NCBI GenBank assembly: GCA_023229435.1
Contig: JALNZF010000012.1
Span: forward strand, 1-64,000
From: Nitrospirota bacterium
GTDB lineage: Bacteria; Nitrospirota; UBA9217
Direction: 5' to 3'
Length of the DNA: 64,000 nt
This document shows, one piece after another, positions 16,577 through 25,139 of this stretch (its first letter is position 1; the number at the start of each line of letters is the position of its first letter). The translations under genes were made by a program, and so were the position numbers. Under the pieces are notes generated by a model, which saw only the letters and a list, made by a program, of their open reading frames with translations, searched no databases and was not told the DNA's origin.

Positions 16577-17004
16577 GGTTAAAAGATAGCACCGGAAATG
16601 CTGAAAAGCAAATGAGCGGAATAATCAGGGTATAAATAAAAGATGCTGCTCATGGCAATCCATTATAATAACAAGCAGTCCTCTGAGTCTCCGCGTCTGC
16701 GGTGAGAAAAGCTTCTTCAACTAAAAATACGAAAGAAGCAAGATTATGGATTCCTGGATATGGGAATAGGGAAAATAACCAGCTCAATATGGCAAATTCA
16801 CCATATAGAAGGCGCTCAACTCACACTTCTGAGGGAGAAGAGGCGATGGCAGCAAGACCTAACCAGTATGAAATTAGCAAGTTAGCGCGTATGCCACAGG
16901 CGGCATACTAGGGGTATATTTTTTGCAAATTAATGTATAAGTTTACTTTGCTCGGTACTCTGCACCCATCCGATCATTGGATAAACCGGGAGGAGCCCTG
17001 GTTC
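16577..17004. other. Intergenic region with one clear inverted repeat
   Basis: No convincing gene. GTATGCC-ACAGGC-GGCATAC (16889-16908) is a 7-bp-arm inverted repeat about 100 bases before the response-regulator start and may be an operator. A TATATT/TATAAG-rich stretch follows. Confidence 0.4.
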
Positions 17005-17766
17005 ATGAAAAGAATATTGATCGTGGATGATGAAAATTTGATCCGGTATTCCCTTTCCGCTTCGCTCCGGCAGGACGACACCTATGTCAAGGACGTTGCA
17101 TGCGGCAAAGACGCGCTTGACGAGATAGTCCATATCTTTTACAATCTGTGTTTTCTCGACGTTAACCTCCCTGACATAAACGGCCTGGACATCATGAAGA
17201 TCATCAAAAGATTTTCGCCGGACACAAAGATCATTATTATGACCGCAGGGGCGGTTAATGAGCCTGCAATGCTGCAGTCCGTTCAGGCGAATGCGGACCT
17301 GCTCATTCCCAAACCCTTTGATCTGGACCGGATAAAACTGTTCGTGGATCGAACCCTCGGCCGGGGAATGTCCCTGCGACGGTCGGAAGAACAGTCTTGC
17401 AGCGGGAGCGAACACGAACCATTCGAAAACTGGATGGGGGAAGACAAGAGGTGGTTCAGAAGAAAGGCCGTCGAGAAAGGTCCCACTTGCTCCGTGGTCG
17501 CCGCAGAGACCGAACAGGGAGAAAAAAAATTAATCGCCAACATGCTCGATATCAGCGAGAACGGAATGTGCATCCGGACCGCGTACCGGCTCAAACCCGG
17601 ACATCTCCTCAAATTCTATGACAATGCTGTTCCGCGTATGGGGGTCGTGCGGTGGAGCAAGGATGGGGAAGCCGCGGACTCGTATCGTGCAGGGATCCAG
17701 TTCATTATGCCGGAGGACCCGTCCCACCGCACCCTTCAGCAGGCGCAGGCCGGTGGCGTTGGTTAA
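17005..17766 (+). CDS. Response regulator with C-terminal PilZ-like domain
   Basis: 253 residues. The receiver domain (1-120) has the acidic pair D8-D9, phospho-acceptor D52 (LCFLDVNLPD) and Lys in IPKPF. A linker is followed by a PilZ-like domain: KRWFRRKAVEKG and then DISENGMCIRTAY, the DxSxxG half of the c-di-GMP site. The RxxxR half looks altered. It would couple phosphorylation to a cyclic-dinucleotide or protein output. GGAGG precedes the ATG at 17005; an upstream in-frame ATG at 16933 lacks a site. Its stop overlaps the end of the convergent NtrC-type gene by four bases. Confidence 0.8.
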   Translation: MKRILIVDDENLIRYSLSASLRQDDTYVKDVACGKDALDEIVHIFYNLCFLDVNLPDINGLDIMKIIKRFSPDTKIIIMTAGAVNEPAMLQSVQANADLLIPKPFDLDRIKLFVDRTLGRGMSLRRSEEQSCSGSEHEPFENWMGEDKRWFRRKAVEKGPTCSVVAAETEQGEKKLIANMLDISENGMCIRTAYRLKPGHLLKFYDNAVPRMGVVRWSKDGEAADSYRAGIQFIMPEDPSHRTLQQAQAGGVG

Positions 17767-19151
17767 TCGAGTCCAAATTTCTTTACCTGGTACCGAAGGG
17801 TATCATAGCTGATCTGCAGAAGCTTGGCCGCCTGCGCCTTATTATTCTTTGTCCGTTCCAGCGCCTGGAGGATCAGGTCCTTTTCAACGTCGTCGAGCGA
17901 GATGCCGCTTTCGGGGAGCGTGAACTTCCCCCCGGGTGCATGGCCGATGACGCTTGACGGTCCCGTCAACCAGTGCGGCAGATGCTTCGGGAGGATCTCT
18001 TCCGCACTTTCCAGCACCACAAGCCTTTCCACCAGATTCCGAAGCTCCCGGATGTTGCCCGGCCAGAGGTACGCTCTCATGAGTTCGTCTGTTTCAGGAG
18101 AGAGTTTTTTCACGGTTTTCTTTTTAAATCGCGTGGCGAATTGCGAAAGATAGTAGTTGGCAAGGAGCGTAATGTCCTCTTTCCGCTCCCTGAGCGGGGG
18201 CACATGCAGATAGAACGTGTTCAACCGGTAGAATAGATCCATCCTGAAATCGCCCTTCTCTACCGCTTCCGCGAGGTTTCTGTTCGTTGTGGCGATGACC
18301 GTCACATCGATGGGGATCTCCTCGCTCCCGCCGATCGGCCGTACCATTCGATTCTCCAGCACCCGCAGGATCTTTCCCTGGAGGCTTTGCTTCATCTCGC
18401 CGACCTCATCGAGGAGGATCGATCCACCCTCCGCCATCTCAAACAGACCCTTCTTGTCCGACCGGGCATCGGTAAATGAGCCCTTTTCGTATCCGAAGAG
18501 CTCGCTCTCCATGAGGGTTTCAGGGAGGGCGGCGCAGTTCAGCTTGATGAAAGGAGAGAACCCGGGGCTGCCTTCATCGCGGATCAAGCGGTGCGCATAC
18601 CGCGCGAACAGTTCCTTCCCGGTCCCGCTCTCCCCGGTGATGAGGAGGGTTGAGATCGATGCTTCAGCCATCATCTCGATCTTCGATTTTATTTCCTGAA
18701 TTGCCGCCGACCCGCCGATGATCTCTTTTTCGATGACCTCTGACTGCACCTTTCTGAGATAATCGACCTCTTTTTTCAATTTCCCTTTTTCAATGATGTT
18801 ATTGAGAACGATCGTTACTTCATCGACGTTAAACGGCTTCGTGAGATAATCGGCGGCGCCAAGCTTCATCGCCTTTACCGCGGTCTCCGCCGTGTCATCC
18901 GCTGTCAGCATGACAACCTGTGTCGTGATCGCCTGGTCGACAATGTCCTTCAGGACATCGATGCCGCTCTTGTCGGCAATCCGGATATCGAGGAGAACAA
19001 TGGCGGGGTTCCAGGATTTGATCTTGCTCACAATGCCGTCCGCGCTGTTCGCGGTACGCACGTCGTATCCGCTGTTCTTCAACACCCGCGAGAGCATGGA
19101 GATGATAAGCTCATCATCATCAACGAGATAGATCTTCTGCTTGCTTTTCAT
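17763..19151 (-). CDS. NtrC-family sigma54-dependent response regulator
   Basis: 462 residues. Receiver domain (1-120, phospho-acceptor D55), AAA+ sigma54-activation domain with Walker A GESGTGKE (173-180), sigma54-contact loop GSFTDA (224-229, a variant of GAFTGA) and Walker B SILLDEVG, and a C-terminal Fis-type helix-turn-helix (NNKAQAAKLLQISYDTLRYQ). It would be phosphorylated by the kinase encoded immediately upstream and remodel sigma54-RNA polymerase. Its start overlaps the kinase stop (ATGA). Three sigma54-type promoters precede cytochrome and propeller genes in this window and are its obvious candidate targets. Confidence 0.93.
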   Translation of the reverse strand: MKSKQKIYLVDDDELIISMLSRVLKNSGYDVRTANSADGIVSKIKSWNPAIVLLDIRIADKSGIDVLKDIVDQAITTQVVMLTADDTAETAVKAMKLGAADYLTKPFNVDEVTIVLNNIIEKGKLKKEVDYLRKVQSEVIEKEIIGGSAAIQEIKSKIEMMAEASISTLLITGESGTGKELFARYAHRLIRDEGSPGFSPFIKLNCAALPETLMESELFGYEKGSFTDARSDKKGLFEMAEGGSILLDEVGEMKQSLQGKILRVLENRMVRPIGGSEEIPIDVTVIATTNRNLAEAVEKGDFRMDLFYRLNTFYLHVPPLRERKEDITLLANYYLSQFATRFKKKTVKKLSPETDELMRAYLWPGNIRELRNLVERLVVLESAEEILPKHLPHWLTGPSSVIGHAPGGKFTLPESGISLDDVEKDLILQALERTKNNKAQAAKLLQISYDTLRYQVKKFGLD

Positions 19152-20992
19152 GCCGTGTGCATCCTTTCTGACGGGGCAGCCGGGAGCGTTATTATGAACG
19201 TGGCCCCTCCGGCGGCGTTCTGCTCGATACCGATCTTCCCCCCGTGGTCTTCAACCAGCCGTTTTGAGATCGCGAGCCCCAGGCCCGTTCCCTTGGACTT
19301 GGTCGTGAAAAAAGGCTGGAAGAGCTTTCCCATCACCGCGGCGTCTATTCCCCTGCCGGTATCGGACAGTTCCACCCGAACGGACTGGGTCATTGCGTCA
19401 AACCGGGTCTTTATTCCCAGGTTGCCGCCGTTCTTCATCGCGTCAACGGCATTCAGGAGCAGGTTCATGAATACCTGCCGTAACTGCATCGGGTCAGCGC
19501 TGATCTCCGGCAGATTGCCGTCCAGGTCCCTCACCAGATCGATCGCAGTCGCGGCTCCCGGTGTACGGGGCTGATTTTGCAGCACCAGGCTTGCAACGGA
19601 GTCAAGAACGGCGTTCACATCCGTCTTGACGAATTGGGGCAGCGGCGGTCTGGCGAAATTGAGGAGGCCTTTTATCAACGATTCTATTCTTTTGATCTCA
19701 TCGATCACCTTCGCGAGAAGGTCCTTGTCTTCTTCCGGCAGGTTCTTTTCCAGCGAGTGGGAAAGGACCTCGATCGACACCTTGATGCCGGCAAGGGGAT
19801 TCTTGATCTCGTGTGCGAGCCCCGTTGCCAGCTCTCCCGCGCATTTGATCTGCTCGGTGCGCTGCAGAGCCTGCTCCATCTGCTTCCGTTCCGTGATGTC
19901 GCGGTCAAGCGCGAGAATATATCGGTGATTCCCGAATTCGAGCAGGCCGGCGCTTATTTCAACGGGGAAAACAGTGCCGTCCTTCTTGATATGGTTGATC
20001 TCGGTCTTGATCCACTCTCCGTTGAACATACGCAGTAACCGTTCCGGCACCCGTGCCGCGTCTTCAGGCGCGTCAAGGTCCCGTATGTTCAAGGCAAGCA
20101 GCTCATCATGCGAATATCCATGCATCGCCACAGCCGCCTGATTTGCGGCCACGATGGCGCCCGCCGCGTCTCCCTCGGCATCAAGGATGAAAATCGCGTC
20201 TCCGGCGCTTTCGAACAGCAGGCGGTAACGGATTTCGCTCTCTTCTATTTTTTTTACCTGTTCTTTCAGCGAGCCGGCCATCACATTGAATCCGATCGCC
20301 AGTTCACCAAACTCATCATGAAGCCCTTTGATGCGGTACTCCAGATCACCCGCCTTCAATTTTCTCGTCGCCGCGAGGAGGACGCCGATCGGACCGGTAA
20401 CTCCCCTGATAACCGTGAAGGCCAGTATCGCGATCAGCAGAGGGCCGGCTGCAACGAGCGTGAGCAGGAAGGTCCTCGTGTGGTGCACTTCCTGCAGGGC
20501 TTCCTCCGTCCGCTCGTGCAGCTTCTTCGTGGTCAGGACGATCATGGTGTTGAGCTTGCCGACGAGAGAATCCCCGATGATGTGCGCGTATTCCTGTTCC
20601 GCGCGAAACCGGACGGTATTCACCTTGAGGTCCAATAACGTGCTTAAGGCCTCGCCATATTGATCGACCTGATTGCGAAGATCGAGGAGCCGCTCGGTCA
20701 CGATCTCCGAATGGTGACACTCGAAACACGCGTGCATCGTATTTTTCATACCATGAACATGACTCATGACCGCATCGGCACTCTCCTCGTGCGTCGTGCC
20801 TTGTGAATATACATCCGCCTGCACCTCTCGCATATTCAGCAAGAGGTGCTCCCTCAGGATCTCGATCTGATGAAACATGATTATGTTATCGAACCGTGAT
20901 GCGTTGGCATCGATCGCCCTGATGAGATAGATCCCGCCGAGAAAAAAGAACAGGCAGACGATGCTCAGGACTATGATGATCTTTTTTTTCAT
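19148..20992 (-). CDS. Sensor histidine kinase with c-type haem motif
   Basis: 614 residues. TM1 (about 4-25), an extracytoplasmic helical region (26-170) carrying a haem-attachment CFECH at 89-93, TM2 (about 172-196), HAMP, a PAS domain (residues about 255-370), HisKA with AHEIKNPLAG, and HATPase with NLLLNAVDAM, DTGRGID and GTGLGLAISKRL. CxxCH lies on the periplasmic side, where haem lyase works, so the sensor is likely a haem-c redox or gas sensor. It is co-transcribed with the NtrC-type regulator (four-base overlap) and divergent from the cytochrome operon at 21958. Confidence 0.92.
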   Translation of the reverse strand: MKKKIIIVLSIVCLFFFLGGIYLIRAIDANASRFDNIIMFHQIEILREHLLLNMREVQADVYSQGTTHEESADAVMSHVHGMKNTMHACFECHHSEIVTERLLDLRNQVDQYGEALSTLLDLKVNTVRFRAEQEYAHIIGDSLVGKLNTMIVLTTKKLHERTEEALQEVHHTRTFLLTLVAAGPLLIAILAFTVIRGVTGPIGVLLAATRKLKAGDLEYRIKGLHDEFGELAIGFNVMAGSLKEQVKKIEESEIRYRLLFESAGDAIFILDAEGDAAGAIVAANQAAVAMHGYSHDELLALNIRDLDAPEDAARVPERLLRMFNGEWIKTEINHIKKDGTVFPVEISAGLLEFGNHRYILALDRDITERKQMEQALQRTEQIKCAGELATGLAHEIKNPLAGIKVSIEVLSHSLEKNLPEEDKDLLAKVIDEIKRIESLIKGLLNFARPPLPQFVKTDVNAVLDSVASLVLQNQPRTPGAATAIDLVRDLDGNLPEISADPMQLRQVFMNLLLNAVDAMKNGGNLGIKTRFDAMTQSVRVELSDTGRGIDAAVMGKLFQPFFTTKSKGTGLGLAISKRLVEDHGGKIGIEQNAAGGATFIITLPAAPSERMHTA

Positions 20993-21513
20993 CGTAAAGG
21001 GGGAACGTTACCGCGTGCCATAGCGGGGAGCGTACACTGCCGACATCGTACCGCTACTCTGGTGTTTCGAGCCGTTCGATTTTTGTGCGAATGCCTCACC
21101 CGCTAAAATAAGGTTTTAGATCGACGAACTGAATCGGAGGATCCTTTGTTGAATTTCAACCGGGATATTCTTTGATGCTGGATTGTATAACCGATTGATT
21201 ATATTAACCCAGATGATATCTTCTGTCAATATATCAAAAAATCGACCGGTTTTGAACGTGTTGTCCGGAGATGTTTTCCAAGGGAACATTAGTTAGGTTT
21301 TCTGGTTATTTCACCGGCAAGCGCCGGGAATTTGCCCATGTTATCAGCGTAAGAATGGTCATGAATGAGTTTGCAGACAAATCGTTCATGGGCAGTAACG
21401 TTGCTTCTCTTGAACAATATCTCCAAAGTACAGAGAGAGTTAAATCTCAATCGCTTTTGATCAAAGGTAAGCAAATACATTGCAGAACAAAGCCGATGTT
21501 TTCCAATTATTGT

Positions 21514-21690
21514 CAGGTTGTTGAAAAAGGCCGTGGTGACCGATCAATTCGTTATGCTCGTGCAAACGGGCATCCAGTAACATGCTGAGACGCCGGGTGT
21601 CCGCTGGAGGTTACCCCGTTCTTGATACGGGGCGGGAACGACGGGTATCGGCCAAAAAAGTTATTCAGCAGCCTATTCAGCAACCTGTTG
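21514..21690. repeat. Palindromic repeat, copy C (same ends as A and B)
   Basis: It begins CAGGTTGTTGAAAAA and ends TATTCAGCAACCTGTTG, matching the ends of the repeats at 953 and 2242, but the interior differs and includes a hairpin CCCCGTtcttgatACGGGG. Its right end is only five bases from the sigma54 promoter of the cytochrome operon. The rest of 20993-21513 holds no gene I can support. Confidence 0.65.
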
Positions 21691-21695
21691 TTATT

Positions 21696-21711
21696 TGGCA
21701 CGCCTATTGCT
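21696..21711 (+). promoter_or_regulatory. Sigma54 (-24/-12) promoter of cytochrome operon
   Basis: TGGCACG-CCTA-TTGCT: -24 GG and -12 GC are exactly 10 bases apart, matching the RpoN consensus at nearly every position. Transcription would begin near 21722, giving a leader of about 235 bases before the GTG at 21958. An NtrC-type activator is encoded 2.5 kb away on the other strand. Confidence 0.85.
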
Positions 21712-21957
21712 ATAATAGCTGCGGATTAACATTGATGTTTTTTTATGCTTGGTTCTGAACGTGGTTTTCTCATTCCCACGTGGAAGAAAAACAGAGACCT
21801 ATCGTGCTGGTTATGATGCTTTGCGCCCTGTTCGGTTTGTTGTCTTGAGTGTCGATGAATTCACGGCTTGTTTCAGGAACTCGCGCTCAGCGCCACTCTC
21901 CACGGCGTACTGGAATGCAGATTCGTTCGAATGTTTTATTGAGGAGGATATTGCTCT

Positions 21958-23313
21958 GTGGAGAAAAAACTTTTATTTTTTGCAGCCTTCGTGATTTTTC
22001 TATTTTTGCTTCTGACGCAGCGTCATGATGGCCGCGCCTTTGGCGCGGGAAATGACACCAAGGAGTCCTGTGTAACCGCAAAATGTCACGCCACCATGGG
22101 GAAGGATAAGTTCGTCCATGGACCCGTAGCAGGGGGTGAATGTGATTCCTGTCATAAGAAGACAGGCAAGCATGCGTTTGCACCGATAACCAATGTCGGC
22201 AAGCTCTGTTACGAGTGCCACGAACAAATGACAGGACAAAAGGTCGTCCATTCTCCAGTAAAGGAAGGGAAGTGCACCAAGTGCCATGATCCGCATCAAT
22301 CCCCGAACAAATTCCAACTTCGCGCCGCTGGAGGCGACCTCTGCTTTCGTTGCCATGACAAAGCCATGGCAGGCGGCAAATTTGTCCACGGCCCGGTTGC
22401 CGCGGGAAGCTGCGGCACCTGCCACGCCCCCCACCAGAGTGATAATCCAAAGCTTCTTATGGCGAAAGGGAACGATGTCTGCTTCACCTGCCACACGGAC
22501 AAAGCCGATGCCGCCAAGAGCGCAAAGTTTACTCACGCCCCGGTGCAGGAGGCTTGTATAAACTGCCATAGTCCCCACAGCGGGAACTTCCAGTACAACT
22601 TGAAGGCGGATGGAAATCGCGATCTCTGTTACACCTGTCACGCGGACAAGCAGCAGGACATCAAGGAGGCGACCACGCCTCATAAAGCGCTCGATCAGGA
22701 ACGAAAGTGCCTCACCTGCCATGACCCGCACTTTTCAAACTACGTTAAGCAGCTGATAAAACAACCGGTGGATCTCTGCTTAAGCTGCCATGATCGGGAG
22801 TATAGCGGTCAGAACGGCACGATCGCGAACATAAAGGCGACTCTGGCGAACAATTCCGACCACCACGGACCCATTAAACAGGGCGATTGCTCGGGCTGTC
22901 ATAACCCCCATGGATCCAGGAACTTCAGGATACTGCGCGAGAATTTCCCGGAACTCTTCTACGCGGGCTATAACCCGGATAATTATAAGCTTTGTTTCAT
23001 GTGTCATGAAAAGTCCATTGCCAAAGATGAAACAACCAAAACACTGACGAATTTCAGAAACGGCGACAGGAACCTGCATTTTGTCCATGTCAATAAATTT
23101 GTGAAAGGACGTACGTGCCGGGCGTGCCACGACGCGCATGCTACGAACAACCCCAAACATATTCGCGACAAGGTGCCCTTTGCAAAATGGCAGCTCCCGA
23201 TAGGATTTACGAAAACGAAAACCGGCGGAACCTGTCTGCCGGGTTGCCATCAGCGGTTCAGCTATGACAGGGACAAGGCGGTCGTGAATAAGCCGGCGGC
23301 GGTTGCGCGCTGA
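21958..23313 (+). CDS. Exported multihaem cytochrome c (doubled CXXCH type)
   Basis: 451 residues with an N-terminal signal segment (KKLLFFAAFVIFLFLLL). I count 13 CxxCH motifs (CDSCH, CYECH, CTKCH, CFRCH, CGTCH, CFTCH, CINCH, CYTCH, CLTCH, CLSCH, CSGCH, CFMCH, CRACH), plus an atypical CVTAKCH near the start and CLPGCH near the end. Repeated KFVHGPVAxGxCxxCHxPH units give the distal histidines of bis-His haems, as in doubled-CXXCH proteins. It would carry electrons in the periplasm or outside the cell. Start: GTG with GAGGAGG ten bases upstream. First gene of a probable four-gene operon behind a sigma54 promoter. Confidence 0.92.
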   Translation: MEKKLLFFAAFVIFLFLLLTQRHDGRAFGAGNDTKESCVTAKCHATMGKDKFVHGPVAGGECDSCHKKTGKHAFAPITNVGKLCYECHEQMTGQKVVHSPVKEGKCTKCHDPHQSPNKFQLRAAGGDLCFRCHDKAMAGGKFVHGPVAAGSCGTCHAPHQSDNPKLLMAKGNDVCFTCHTDKADAAKSAKFTHAPVQEACINCHSPHSGNFQYNLKADGNRDLCYTCHADKQQDIKEATTPHKALDQERKCLTCHDPHFSNYVKQLIKQPVDLCLSCHDREYSGQNGTIANIKATLANNSDHHGPIKQGDCSGCHNPHGSRNFRILRENFPELFYAGYNPDNYKLCFMCHEKSIAKDETTKTLTNFRNGDRNLHFVHVNKFVKGRTCRACHDAHATNNPKHIRDKVPFAKWQLPIGFTKTKTGGTCLPGCHQRFSYDRDKAVVNKPAAVAR

Positions 23314-23421
23314 TACAAATGAAAGGTTACTACTCAGGTTCAAAGTTCATGGTTCACGGTTGGAAAGCGATGAAGATTGATGCGTTCGTATTCGTTGATT
23401 TTAATGTGAACAGGAGAGCGG

Positions 23422-23949
23422 ATGTCACTCATTGACCGGAAATCGTCATTCTCTTTCAGTATACTCGCATTGCTGGCCTCGCTGCTGCTTGTGTACTCTT
23501 CTGCGCGGGGAGATGACAGCGTGAAAGCGATGAAGGAAGCAGTGGCGACACAACCTGCCACGACCATTGAACATGCCGGCAACCTCGATGGGGAGATCGC
23601 GGCAGCCAGGATGAGAGTCAAGGAGGACCCGTCCAATGCGTCAGTCCACGTCGGGCTGGCCGTTCTCCTGGTCAAGAAAGGTGCACTCGACGAAGCCATG
23701 TTTTCGTTTGACGAGGCACTGAAGCTCAATCCACACGCGCATGAAGCAAAAACCGGACGAGGGATCGTCCTGGCGCGGCGAGGAAACCTTCAGGAAGCCG
23801 AAGCAGTGCTGAAGGATGCTCTGATTCTGAATCCGAACCCGGTAAGGACCCACTATGAACTCGGCCTGGTCTATGAGAAGCTCGGCGACCTGGAAAAGGC
23901 GGTAGCGGAGTTCAAAGAGGGGATCAGGAAGCACGAGCAGGGACGATGA
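23422..23949 (+). CDS. Exported TPR protein
   Basis: 175 residues: signal peptide or anchor (about 10-28), then two to three TPR units from about residue 60 (ASVHVGLAVLLVKKGALDEA, AKTGRGIVLARRGNLQEA, THYELGLVYEKLGDLEKA). TPRs bind other proteins; here an assembly or scaffolding role for the cytochromes on either side is likely but inferred. CAGGAGAG lies before the ATG. The stop overlaps the next gene's start by four bases (ATGA). Confidence 0.85.
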   Translation: MSLIDRKSSFSFSILALLASLLLVYSSARGDDSVKAMKEAVATQPATTIEHAGNLDGEIAAARMRVKEDPSNASVHVGLAVLLVKKGALDEAMFSFDEALKLNPHAHEAKTGRGIVLARRGNLQEAEAVLKDALILNPNPVRTHYELGLVYEKLGDLEKAVAEFKEGIRKHEQGR

Positions 23950-25085
23950 GCAATCAGGGGAGATCGGTTGCCGCCATGGTTTCGCGGATGAATCGCATAG
24001 TGTTGTTCACCGTCCTCATGTTCTACGGGGTACTCTCGTTTGCCCCTGCCGCGGCCACGCTGCAGACTCTGCAAACAGGAATGGAGGCGCCTGATTTTTC
24101 CCTCAAAACCATCGCCGATGAAACAAAAACATTTGAAGCGGTCAAAGGCGAGAAACTCACCGTGCTCGTTTTCTGGTCAACGTGGAGCACAAAATCTGAA
24201 AAAATCCTGAAGCGGATGCAACAGCTCCATGAGAGATACAAGGGGCAGGGGCTTTCGATCATTGCGGTGAACGTCGACGATCAACAGCTTTCCACCGAGA
24301 CGCTGGCGGAGATCCGGACCGTTTCGGAAAAGCTGAAAATCAGTTTCCCCATGCTGGTAGACCACGGCCTCGTCGCGTTCCATGATTACGGAGTGATCGC
24401 CCTCCCCTCAACAGTGATCATGGACAAGGACCGGATGATCAAAGACGAGCTTTCGGGATATCCCCTTGTCGGGTCCGAAGCCATGGTGGATTTTATCATC
24501 TCGACCATCGAAGGGAAGAAAATAGCGGTCGTCGAGGGGAAGGTGCGTTACCAGCCGAACAAGAATGCCCTTCGTTTCTACAATATGGGAAAGACCACCC
24601 TGAGATCGAAGCGCATGGCCGAGACTGCCGAGATGTGGTTCAAAAAGGCCATCGAGGCGGACACCGCGTTTGTGCTCCCCCATCTGAGTCTCGGCAAGAT
24701 GTACCTCCAGCGGGGAGACACGGCACTGGCTCGGGCCGAGTACAAAGAGGCGCTTGCCAGGGCGCCGGAACATCCCATCGCTCTTTGTGAATTGGGCTTG
24801 ATCCTGATCAATGAGGGCAAGGCGAAGGAAGGCGCGGCACTGTTCGATGCTGCCCGGAAGGTGGAAGAGTCCTACACCCCCTGTTACTACTATGCCGGAT
24901 ACGCCCACGGAAAAGAGGGCAGGATGGAAGATGCCCTGAAGCTGTTCAATGAAGCGAAAAAATTAAATCCGTTCGATTATAATATCTTTGTTTATCAGGG
25001 AAAGGTTTTTCAGGCGCAGAAGGACCGGGAAAAGGCCTTTGACGCCTATAAAAAAGCGTTGGAAATTATTTTACACCTCGACTAA
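23946..25085 (+). CDS. Exported redoxin (TlpA-like) fused to TPRs, active-site cysteines missing
   Basis: 379 residues. An N-terminal hydrophobic anchor (about 17-38), a thioredoxin-like AhpC/TSA domain (45-185: GMEAPDFSLKTI, LTVLVFWSTWSTKSEKIL, LPSTVIMDKD), and four TPR units in the C-terminal half (FYNMGKTTLRSKRMAETAEM onward). In active TlpA/ResA proteins WCxxC follows FW; here residues 81-84 are S-T-K-S, so both redox cysteines are absent. It cannot act as a normal thiol reductant; a chaperone or apocytochrome-holding role is an inference. Four-base overlap with the upstream TPR gene indicates tight coupling. Confidence 0.9.
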   Translation: MSNQGRSVAAMVSRMNRIVLFTVLMFYGVLSFAPAAATLQTLQTGMEAPDFSLKTIADETKTFEAVKGEKLTVLVFWSTWSTKSEKILKRMQQLHERYKGQGLSIIAVNVDDQQLSTETLAEIRTVSEKLKISFPMLVDHGLVAFHDYGVIALPSTVIMDKDRMIKDELSGYPLVGSEAMVDFIISTIEGKKIAVVEGKVRYQPNKNALRFYNMGKTTLRSKRMAETAEMWFKKAIEADTAFVLPHLSLGKMYLQRGDTALARAEYKEALARAPEHPIALCELGLILINEGKAKEGAALFDAARKVEESYTPCYYYAGYAHGKEGRMEDALKLFNEAKKLNPFDYNIFVYQGKVFQAQKDREKAFDAYKKALEIILHLD

Positions 25086-25139
25086 GCGCTTTGCTCGGCC
25101 CTCTCAAACCCATCACCCCTGCCCACTGAAGAGAATGGC

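Noticed and set aside
16702..16911. Open frame of 69 codons before the response regulator
   Set aside because: No ribosome site, protein-unlike composition, and it overlaps a probable operator palindrome.
21271..21588. Open frame of 105 codons upstream of the cytochrome operon
   Set aside because: It runs into the palindromic repeat, lacks a proper ribosome site and its product resembles no family.
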